Positions 43,701 to 55,700 of a stretch of DNA of 64,000 nucleotides are shown here, in pieces (the first letter of the stretch is position 1; each line of letters starts with the position of its first letter). Under the pieces are notes generated by a model that did not search any database, was not told the DNA's origin, and worked only from the letters and a program-made list of their open reading frames with translations. The DNA is from Pycnopodia helianthoides (taxonomy: Eukaryota > Echinodermata > Asteroidea > Forcipulatida > Asteriidae): the NCBI GenBank assembly GCA_032158295.1, contig CM063263.1, positions 7,560,501 through 7,624,500 of the forward strand, in the 5' to 3' direction. The translations under genes and the position numbers were made by a program.

Positions 43701-46700
43701 CACGTCCCACCCCATGCCCCCAACCCCTACCCACCAAACACCACTCCTTATTGCCGCAATCAAAATAATCAACCATGTGAACGTACATACAAAGTCCATA
43801 ATAAAGAACATGCCGTTTTGCCAAAACCAATTATTAGGTAATAACATTCTTACAAGGATGATTTGTCTTGATTGAACTCACCTTGCATGTTTCACATGTG
43901 GAACCTTTAAATGTCGAGTTTGCATCGCATTTACAGCGGTTGCATTCGCATACTCCGTTGGCGTTACACATCAGCTGCAAACAAATTTAGGAAACGTTTA
44001 TAATACATTAGAATCCAGTTCTGGTCTTACCGGTGCCTTCTTGATAGACACAAAGCTTTGGACTGGGACGTTTTTGTCGACACATTCTCGAATCCCCGTA
44101 TGGCTATTCACTGTCAGGAGATCCACAGTGTCAGTTTTGGCCACTGGTAACTTCTTATTTTAATCTTTGTTAGAGGTTTTTTTGCACTAAGATACAGCAA
44201 TAGAGTTGTTATTTAGTAACCTGATCACCTCTTGTGCTGACTGCTTTTTTATTTTAATAAAATGTCTTAGATCTGTAAATCTAAGATTGCTGGCCCGTGA
44301 TTAAGAACGTACCCCATTTGAAGCCACACATCCAGCGGTCGATATGGAGCAGTCGCATGCGGAACCAATGAAGCCCGGTTTGCACTTGCAAGCACTGCGT
44401 CTACTCTTGTCATCGCATACACACTGGCCGCGGTCTGGCCCTGCGGTTATAAAAGATTGAAAATTCGGACAGAGTGTGAAAACTTAAATCTGTAAAATCA
44501 ATCTGTGCAAAATTCACAACGCAAGAATGTTCTTCATTGACCTTCAAAAAAACATCAGACAGTGACACATTCGTTTACATTTATGGCAAAACTAATTAAC
44601 GATCGTTAAATCACAACTCAAAGTAAAAAGCATCATGGATTTACCTCCACATAGTTGACCTTTGTACCGCTCACATGAGAAGTTGTCGCACTCACAAAAC
44701 TGTCCAAATATGACCTCATTCTTGTTCTAAAATTTAGAAATCAAAAAGACTAATAAAGAACATAAGACGGTTAGGCTCTATTTAAATTTATTTGAATGAA
44801 TGTTGGATTTCAGGCTTTGGTGATGACTAATGATCCCTTGAAGACGTTTAGGCATTAAGCGTTTCTAAAATAGAAAAGAGGCAGAGCCCAGGCCTAGGCT
44901 AGACTTTGGCTCTGGCTCACGCTTTGGCTAAGGCTGCGTCTTATACAATTTCTACTCTTTTGAAACATCTTTAAAGGTTTGGCATTGATAAAGGAACATA
45001 AACCAAACTCTGCTGCTTCAAAAGTACCATGAGTTTAACGGTGACACACAAACAGTTCTTTAAATAGGTATGCGAAAAGGAATGTGCAACCAGGATGTGC
45101 TTGTAAACAGGTTTGTAAAAAAAAAGTACATAAAGTGTACGGTGTTTCTATAGACGTAAAAAACAAAACAAGCGTGTATATACCGGTCTTTCAAAGCATG
45201 CACATTCCCCGCATAAACATTCACCCCGTCCAGAACACGCGATCGACGAGTTACTGCCCCTGTTGATGGAGAGAAAACAAATCGTTGCAAACTAGACAAT
45301 GTGTACAAATGGGAGACTTTGGGACGCTAGGTGGCAGCAGACTTACGAGGTAAACGTTCACGTTTTTGTTCCTCTCAGCCGAGCATTGACATATTTCAAA
45401 AAACAATGATGTACGTGGTAAGTTTGAAGTCACTTATTGTACCTAAATGTTTCTTACTGCGTCACGTTAATGAAGAAGACCCCAGCAGCTGTAAAAACTG
45501 TGTATCTGACAGTATGATTTATCAAGTGGAACACTGTTAACAGGTCGTTAGCAATTGAAAGGGGAAACTGTGATAATTTTAGGATTTTGACAAGTATTTT
45601 AACAACTTCGGAAAACTGGATAATACAAAAATGGTTGAATATGTTGAAATGTAACTTTTGCGTGTGTATAAGCTAAAGTAACTCTGTAAACAAAAAACAT
45701 TCTATTATTTGATTTAATCCCTTGATTTCCAAGAAAAGCAATTGCACCCCACAACTACCGGTTTAAAAGACACAACACTCGCTTCATAGCTCTTTATTTT
45801 GCTTTCTTTGTTGATATTAGTTACGTAAATAAACATCATTATCCGAGAAAAACTAACAATTCTGTGTTCCTTACGCTGTGCACGAGGCCACATTCTCGTA
45901 CTTGTCCCTATCCTCGGAGTCCTCAACGCTGCTGCACTCACACAGTTTACCGTAACGTCCTGCGTCACACGCGCACTGCCCGCAAGACAACGTACCGTTT
46001 CCGTTAGAACAATACTCGCTGTTAGGAATCTGTATACGCAAACAAAAATATCAAAAACATACGTACAACGACTATAAAATAAAAAAGAACCTCAAAAGCT
46101 ATCAAAACATCAAGCAATGATCTTTGAAGTGTGAGGCCAGACATTCCTAATAAGCTCTTAGATGACATGTTAAAAAATGCTCCGTTATTTTCTATAAAAG
46201 TACATCTCATTTACAGAATTAATCAAATTAATGAAAGTCCATGACAGACATTGTGCACTAATTCAAGTTCTACTTATGGTAATTATTATTAAATAGTTTA
46301 TTAAAACAATAAATTTTCTTTTGGAGTTCACGACATTGTCAGACAAGAAAAAGTTCCCGTTTTTAAAACAATAAAAACTAGATATTCAGTTTTTGTCAAC
46401 TACAAAAACAAGGTGTTCGTGAGTGATGTCATCAAGTTGTGATTGATTGAATTGGTAAAACAAAAATGACTTTATCAATCCAATTTCTGGTTCAGGAGTT
46501 ATATTTATTCAATATAAAACTTCAACTGCCGGTTTGAACCAGATGTCAATGTCAAATGAGATCATATTCTTTGTAACGTTTCTTAAGTTGTTACATGTCA
46601 TCCCAACGATGTTTAGGTTGTAAAAATCCAATACGTGGTTCAGAAGTTATGAATTTTTATAACATAAAATTTCAACTTCCGGTTTTAACCGGAAGTCAAG

Positions 46701-49700
46701 GTCAAACCGGTCACATTTTGAATAGTGCGTGTCAATTTATTTATGACCTTTCAGATGATATATGGATTGTAAAAATCCAATGCCTGTTTCAGGAGTAATG
46801 AATTTGTCAAAATTTAAACATCAATTTCCGGTTTAGACCGGAAGTCAAGGTTAAAAAGGGTCACATTTTGAGTAGCGCGTGATTAGTTTATGAAGACCTT
46901 TTAGATGATGGATGGATTGTAAATGTCTAATATGTGGTTCAGAACTTTTTTCAAATATAAAGTTTCAACTTCCGTTTTGAACCGGAAGGCGATGTCAAAT
47001 GAGGTCACACTTGGTAGCGTTGGTGGAGTCTTTTGAGTCCTTTCTTATGACGTATAGATGATAAAAATAAAACATGTGGTTCAGGATTTGTAACATTAAA
47101 TATCAATTTCCGACTTAAACCGTAAGTCAAGGTCAAACAGGGTCGCATATTGTGTAGCACGTGATAAGTCTAACAAGACCTTTCAGATGATGTTTGAATT
47201 AATAAAATCCAACGTGTGGTTCAGGAGTTAAGAATTTTTCAAATATTAGATGGATGATCCGCTGGGGTGCAATATGAGCTCTAACACCGATGGATGCGGA
47301 ATGTATTCCAGCATGGTCCCCACATCACAATATATTTACGTGCAAAATAATCACACATGCATTTAACATAGAACGTCAATGAAACTGCACATGCAGTGCA
47401 CGTGTACAGGAGGTTGACCATAATTGACCGTCTTATTGACGGTCAACTGTTACGTGAGATGTATGTGTGGCTATACAGCGTATGTTTACGTGTGTTCTTT
47501 TACAATCGCGCGTCGTCAATGCGGGTCAACTTAAACGTGCGCCTTTTTCGACCAGATGTAAAAATCAAAATGTTGTTATTTTTGTGCAAAAGTTTGAGCA
47601 GGCGTAACGTTCTACAACCTAATCCAAAAAAAATCTCTAAAATGATTAGTAGTTTTTGAGATATGAATTTTTGAAATTTTAAACTTCCGGTTTGAACCGG
47701 AAGTCAAGGTCAAATGAAGTCAAATTGTGTGTAGCGATTGTTGGACTTTTTACGACCTGCCCGATGATTTGTAGATTGTAAAAATCCAGCATGTGGTTCA
47801 GGAGTTATGATTTTTTACAAATATTAAACTTTGATTAAGTGTAATTTAATACCTGATGACGTCATCATGACATCATCAAGTCTGTGTCGTCTTGATTCTG
47901 AGGTTCAGTTGTCTGACAAGTTTCAATGTTCAATTCACTTTCAATCTTGAGTTATGCCGTAAAAAGGAAAAAACAGTTTTTTGAAGGAAAAAACCAGAAG
48001 TCAAACTTCGACCCAGAGTAACGAACCGGAAGTGAAGGTCATACGATTTTGTAGTTAACTTTTGAAATGTTGCCCCTGTCTTGATCTATCTGATGCCCAA
48101 TTATGAACATCATAGCTTTGAAATTTACTGAGATACAGCAATTAGCAAAATGGTCATTTTTCAGCTTTAAAAACCTTGTAATTTGACATTTGATGACGTC
48201 ATCGTGACGTCATGAAAACTGCCGTCTCCATATTGTGGTTCAATTGTCTGATGAGTTTCAAGGTTCAATTCAGTTTCAATCTTGAGTTATGTTGCTGAGA
48301 AGAGTTCTCCGGAAGAAGAAGATAAAGAAGAATAAAAAACTAGAGATTCAGTTTTTGTTTACTACAAAACGAGGTGTTCGTGAGTGATGTCATCAAATTG
48401 TGACTGAATGAATTGTTGACGAAATTTTACCTTATCAATCCAATTTCTGGTTCAGGAGTTAGATTTGTTCAAGAAAAAAACTTCAACTGCCGGTTTGAAC
48501 CAGAAGTCAATGTGAAATGAGGTCATATTCTGTGTATCGTTTCTTAAGTTGTAACATATGTTTCCAATGATGTTTAGATTGTAAAAATCCAAAACGTGGT
48601 TCAGAAGTTATGAATTTATTAAACATGAAATTTCAACATCCGGTTTTAACCGGAAGTCAAGGTCAGACGGGTCACATTTTGAATAGAACATGTCAATTTA
48701 ATTAAGACCTTTCAGATGACGTATGGATGGTAAAAATCCAATGTTTGGTTCAGAAGTTATGATTTTTTGAAATATTAAATTTCAACTTCCGGTTTGAACC
48801 GGAAGTTAAGGTCAAGCAGGTCATATTTTGTGTAGCGCGTGTTTAATTTATCAAGGCCGTTCAGACGACGTATTGATTGTAATTTTCCAAAGTGTGGTTA
48901 AGGAGTTGTGAATTTTTCAAATATTTCATGGACTATCATTATTTGGGTGTGCAATATACAATGAAATAGCGAACGGCACCAACTGTATTCGCACATGTAG
49001 ATGTAAACTATTCAATACAGAACGTGTAGTTCATGTCAACTAAAACTACACGTGCGCGTGGCCGTGAGTGTCGGCGTTTGATTGTGTTGGCATACACTAC
49101 ACGCGTTGTCATACAATGTAAGTCAACAGACACTTGCGCGTTGTTGCCCGATTTTGACCAGATGTAAAGATTAAAATGCTATAATCTCTGTGCAAAAGTT
49201 TCGGCAGAGGAATTCATCTATAATCTGATGCAAAATTCATATTAAAATATTACGTCGTTTTTGAGACATGAATTTATCAAATTTTCAACTTCAAATTTGA
49301 ACCGGAAGTTAAGGTCAAATGGGGTCAAGTTTTGTGTAGGGTTTGTTTAACTTTTAACGACCTGTCCGATGATGTGTCGATTGTAAAAATCCAACATGCG
49401 GTTCACGAGTTATGATTTTTTGCAAATATTAAATTTTGATTTATTGTAATTCAAAACCTGATGACGTCATCATAACATCATCAAGTTTGTGTCGCCTTGA
49501 GATCGAGGTTCAAATGTCTGATGAGTTTCAATGTTCAATTCAATTTTAATCTTGAGTTATGCCCCGAAATTGACTTTTTTCACGAAAAAACACAAAGGCA
49601 CACTTTGACCTTCCGGTACGACCGGAAGTAAAGGTCCTACGATTTTGGTGTTTACTTTTGAATTGTTGCCCCAGTCTTGATCTATCTGATGCTCAACTGT

Positions 49701-52700
49701 GAACATCATAGCTTATACATTCCAGGAGATACAGCGAATACCAAATGGTCATTTTTCAACTTTAAAAACCTTGTAATTCGACACCTGATGTCGTCATCAT
49801 AACGTCATTAAGTTTGTGCCGTCTTCATATTGAAGTTCAATTGTCTGATGAGTTTCAATGTTCAATTCAGTTTTAATCTTGAGTTATGCTGTAGAGAAGA
49901 GTTGACGTGGAAGAAGAAGAAGAAGAAGAAGAAGAAGAAGAACTAGACATTGAGTTTTTGTCAACTACAAAAACGAGGTGTTCGTGAGTGATGTCATCAA
50001 ATTGTGACTGAATGAATTGGTGACGAAATTTTACCTTATCAATCCAATTTCTGGTTCAGGAGTTAGATTTGTTCAAGAAAAAACTTCAACTTCCGGTTTG
50101 AACCAGAAGTCAAGGTCAAATGGGGTCAAATTGTGTGTAGCGATTGTTGAACTGTTTACGACCTGTCCGATGATTTGTAGATTGTAAAAATCCAGCATGT
50201 GGTTCAGAAGTTATGATTTTTTACAAACATTAAACTTTGATTTAGTGTAATTTGATACCTGATGACGTCATCATGACATCATCAAGTTAGTGTCGTTTTG
50301 ATACTGAGGTTCAATTGTCTGACAAGTTTCAATGTTCAATTCACTTTCAATCTTGAGTTATGCTGTAAATAAGCCCGAAAAAGATGTTTTTCAAGAAAAA
50401 ACCCATAGGCAAACTTCGACCTAGGGTAACGACCCGGAAGTAAAAGTCATATGATTTTGTCGTTAACCTGTGAAATGTTGCCCCAGTCTTGAACTATCAG
50501 ATGCCCAACTCTGAACATCATAGCTTTTAAATTCATTGAAATACAGCAAATAGCAAATGGTCATTTTTCGACTTTATAAATCTTGTAATTTGACACCTGA
50601 TGACGTCATCGTGACGTCATAAAAACTGTGCCGTCTTCATGTTGTGGTTCAATTGTCTGACAAGTTTCGAGAATTAATTCAATTTCAATCTTGAGTTGTG
50701 TTCCGGAGAAGAGTTCCAAGGAAGAAAAAGATGGAGAAGACTAGACGTACAGTGTTTGTAAACAGCAAACACACAGATGTTCGTGAGTGATGTCAGATTG
50801 TGTTTGAATGAAATGGGGACGACATTTAACATCGCAATTAAATGTCAGGCAACAAGCGTCTTGACATAAGGCTAGCTTCCACTCCGTTGCACTGGAATCA
50901 GTCGCGAGTAGTATGCCACATGCCACGTAAGATATTGGATCGAGATTTTGATATTTTAATGGCCAATTTCACTTAGAAATATATCTCGGGTCGTACGGGG
51001 TCACCCTTTGAATGTGATTTGTACAATTCGGCCGGAGTTTTTTATGGTGCAAGTACCTTACATGGTAGCATTTATGGTTCTCCGATTATGATTGTTTTTA
51101 ATATTAAACGTTGATTAATTGTTATGACGTCATCGATGACGTCATCGCACCAAAACAATTTGGGTGTCATATACATACTACAATCTATATACATAGTAAG
51201 TTTCAAGACAATACCCTTCTTGGTTTATGAGAAATGAACGTTTGAAATCTGAATTTTGAACTTCCGGTTTCAACCGGAAGCAAAGATCATATGGTGTCAC
51301 ATTGTGTATGTGATTTGCATAAACTGGCAAGAGATTTTTTATTGTGCAAGTATCTTACATGTAGCATTTGTGATTCTCCAATTATGATTTTTCTAAATAT
51401 TAAACAGTGATTTATTGTTATGACGTCATCGATGACATCATCAAACCGAATTTCACACATACATATTTAAACACAAAGGTCTAAGTATTTGTGAAGTTTT
51501 AAGTCTAAAACGTTTATGGTTCATGAGATATGACGAGTTTTCTTTATGTAAGAAAATTCAACTTCCGGTTTTGAGCGGAAGTAAAGGTCACATGGGGTCG
51601 TGCCTAATGAAAGATTTGTAGAACTGTTCAAGGGCCTTCAGATGATACAATGATTAAAGGTGTACCATATTTGGTTCATAGGATACAACGTTTCCGCCAA
51701 AAAAACCTTAAACGTCCGTTTTCGACCGGAAGTAAAGGTCACAAGGGGTCACATTCTGTGTAAGAGTTGTAAACAAAATGTTGAACTTTCATATGAAGCA
51801 AAGATCATGTATTTATATTTATGGTTATCTAGATATGACGATTTACAGTTTTTCTCATTATTTTTTATTTTGGATGTTATGACGTCGTCGATGACGTCAT
51901 CGCCCCGAAAAAGTTGCGGTTTCGTCTATACACTAAGGTCTAAGTGCATGATAAGTTTCAAGTCTCTAGGAGTTATACTTTTTGCGAAAATTGCGAGAGA
52001 AGGATCTCAGATAAAGTGGAAAAAAAAAACAGAACAGTAACAATAGGTTTTCGGGCGGAATGCCCGAACACCTAAAAAACAAAAAACAGAACAAAAACAA
52101 GAGATGTTCGTGCTTGTATTGCACGAACACCTAAAAAACAGAACAATAACAAAGAGGTGTTCGTGCTTGTATTGCACGAACACCTAAAAAAACATTTTTC
52201 CAAATGAAAATCTACAAAATATACAGAAAAAGTTACCCATTTTCCCTTATACGAATATTGAATGAAAACAATAACTAGAAAGAAGTACTTTCCTAGTCCC
52301 ATAGTTTTGAAAAAAATCTTACCGAAAGATCTTCGCAATCACAGCTACATGTCAGTTCTACTGCTACCTCTAAAGCTTCATCAAAACCAATCGGCCCGAT
52401 GGTGAAACTACAAAAGAAAAAAGTGTTAATATGTTGCTTGAAAATTCATTCCATGCCCGGAACTACTTAAGATTCTACATTTTGATGTGTTGTGTCTACC
52501 TTTGCTCAGTAGTTTCAAGGCAACTCGTAGCTTCAACCGAGACGTCAAAGCTGACAACCTCACCTAGCTTGAGACCAAGGCACACTTTAGACCCGGGGTT
52601 GGGCCCCTCGTTCAGACAGCGAGACGTGTAGGACACGGCTAGGTTTTCCGGAGCATTGTCGGAGATTTCCACCTTTGAGGTGATTTTCTGAAAATATGAA

Positions 52701-55700
52701 AAGTTCATATCAAATAAATATTGAGCTTACATTGAATGAGCAAAGGGTACAGGAAGCAAAGAGTACAATAAATTAAAGGGCAAAGTAAAATTAATCAGTT
52801 GTCATAAAATTAGTTTTGACATCAATACATAAATCTCTTCATCCAGAATATTACAAACAGTTAAAGCGGACTTGGATTTCTTGACTCACATAGTAACTTT
52901 CTTTGATCAAGTCAACCACGTTAGAAGAGTCTTGGGCCAAGACACCGAACGTTGATCCCTCGATTAAATTTTCAAGGTTCTGAAGAGAAAAAAGCATATC
53001 ATTTGAAAATTTTTTAAATGAAAACATATATAAACAAATCAGCAATATTAGGAAAAGTAGATAATTACGGATTTTTTTTATTGTATAAACGCCAACAAAT
53101 ATTCTGAAAGTATTTTTACAACTAATATTGAAGCAAGAAATATGTGTATCCTTTTTAATGATTACCTGGTAAACGCCAATATATTGTTGCACAACCGCGA
53201 AAATAGGAATGACGTTCTGCTCTCTCATGCGGAAGTTCAAATGTCCAACGGACGGATAATCCTTTCGCGGTAAAAACACAAATTTGAGACATTTACGAAA
53301 AGAAATGTTGAGGTTTTAAAATTGATTTGAAAATGAAATGTACCAATTTCAAACAAGATTTTTATCTACTTTTAAGTTTCGTTTAATTAAAGGTTCCATG
53401 AAATGTAATTCTTTTCCAATGCCTCTCTCTGGAGATGCACCTTTGTGTCCCAAATTTCACATTCTTTTTCATTTTTCGTTTTGCTATTTTTAAGGGTACT
53501 TTGGGCCCTTTTCGCAATTCTATTCTAATTCAAATTTCAATATTCATGAGCAAAAGTGTGATGTCATATCTGGCAGAAATCGCAATGTTGCAATTAGCTT
53601 ATGCCCAAAACATGGACAGAATTTAGGATATTTCGCTGTCGTTTTCTTTTAAAATTTAACAAGCACATTTTTGGGGGTCACATTTTCGACTTAAAGGTTG
53701 TGCCAGTCGGCCAATGCTTAGACTGTAGACCCTCATTTGAAGTCTATCAAAGGAAGATAAAATAAAAAGACGTTTGAAATATTAGTCAGTGGAGGTTTCA
53801 GCATAGCGGCACCATTTAAAACAGGTGTCTCCAGGTGACTGTACCGTTCTTAGTTGTCGAGATAAGAAAGGACAATCTTAAATGTTTACAGTAATTCACC
53901 TTTCAATTAAATTAACCAAAATGGATGTCAAATAGTTTTTATACACGTAAGGGAATAAGGAATAGACAGCAGCTCAAAATATAATCATAAGCATTTTTTA
54001 CTCCAGAAGCCCTATAATTATAAGAACTGTTTAACCTCTGCTTCTGGATTGAAAAAGTTGTAAAACAGTGCGCCCTCATTGATCGCTGACAGTGCCCAAA
54101 TCACTGACAAAGTGTTATTTTAAAAACTTACAAATTCGTTGGCCATGTCGTTATAGCCTGTTTCTCTATTCAGGTGACATTTTCCATCATTTGGAACCGT
54201 AATCCCAAGTAACTGAAAGACAAGATCCCACACGACAATGGTCACATACCTTTTGTTTGAATTATTTTGTGAATACTTTCGTTGATTAAGGAATAAAACA
54301 TCATTACAATCAGTGAATTCAAATACAGGTGAACATTTTCTGAGTAAAAACAATGAAACTTTCTTTTACTTTGTGCACGATTATAAACATTTTATAGGGA
54401 TTGCTGCATCCATTCCAAATAAGTAACGGTAACCTTTTGGTCTTTGATCAGATTCGAATATTTCTGTGGATGTTGAGACTCCAATTACATTTTGTTTAGT
54501 TTTAAAGGAACATTGCAGAATTGGTAAGAAAACATTTTGTAAAATATACTTTTTGATCACAGATTTACATAAAACTTACACGGTCTAATAATGATGATAG
54601 TAGAAAACATCCCTTGAAATTTCTTTGTCTGAAATGCCATATTTAATGAGAAATGAATAAACTAATTTTCCGATTGGAGTTTATCGCTCAGTGAGCGTTT
54701 TATTCATTTGTTGAATCTATAATTATGATTTCATGCAAATGTGTAATCAGTTTTTCACTATTTTTTCGTGACCCAGATGGCCGATTGATCTCAAACTTCT
54801 ACAGGTTTGTCAGTTTATGTGTGGATTACATAAGGTGTTTACACTGCCAGCAACTGTTTTGTTAGCAAAACCAATTATGTAATGTTCCTTTAAAGAAAGT
54901 ATAACACCACTTACCTTTCCGTCACCAGCAACGTGGAAAGTATCGTCGCTAGTGTAAATAACGATGTGTCTTGCTTTAGGCAGCCACCCTATTAATTCCT
55001 GTCAAACAAGAACAAATACAACAACTGGTGAGTATTTAGAAGGTCCTTATCCAGATGATCCTCGTGCGTTGGGCCAAATGACCATTATTACCAGAACCGG
55101 GGTACAACACACATTTTTTGCTCATACATTTTGAATGGTAAGGACGATCACTGCCAAAAAAAAAAACCAAAAAAAAAGCAACAACAATCGAGGGACCTAT
55201 TAGAGACCGTTTTCTTGTACCGTGGTAACTAAGCAGTTTTCACCTGGCAATCTAAAATGTAATATGGAAATTCAAATGGCCGCAAAAATGGCGGTAATAC
55301 TGAAATTTGAGTTTATTGTGAAACAGGGTGACAAGTGAATTCTGACATTCCAATCACGGATGGATAAACAATGTATCGGGATCATCACAGTGGGTGTTGG
55401 GATTTAGATGGCCATATTGGATTTTGTTTTGTCTGTGAGATCAGATGACAAGTAGCGCCCTCAACGGTGACCTCAGAATATAGAATGTAAATACGATGTT
55501 TCTTTGTTAGTTGTGTCCAAATAAATGTCTGGCAACAGTAAAAATTCTTCAAATTTAGTTGTTTTTACCCAAAATAATCAACAGTTACCTTAAAACGCCC
55601 CTCATGTGGCAGTTTTGTTTGATTATTATTATAATTTGTTACCATGTAGATTTTGGTTCAAGGATAATTTTGTTGATCTTTTAAAGCCATCTTTGAAAAA

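Larger units (their letters stand above)
46030..52322. other. Integrin beta intron 14
   Basis: 6.3 kb, occupied almost entirely by a diverged tandem array with palindromic cores (see the repeat entry) and, next to exon 14, a cluster of three hairpins. No exon-like frame with family similarity was found. Confidence 0.6.

Noticed and set aside
49908..49940. (GAA)n run as a splice enhancer
   Set aside because: It lies in the middle of a repeat-filled intron, far from any exon; an ordinary microsatellite.
46370..52190. CRISPR array
   Set aside because: Repeats are diverged, long and palindromic with no uniform spacers, and the DNA is animal.
52496..53279. Open frames that extend past integrin exons (for example 52851-53279 and 36575-36906)
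   Set aside because: Only the parts between splice sites match the family. Extensions are intron sequence, or begin at GTG rather than ATG.
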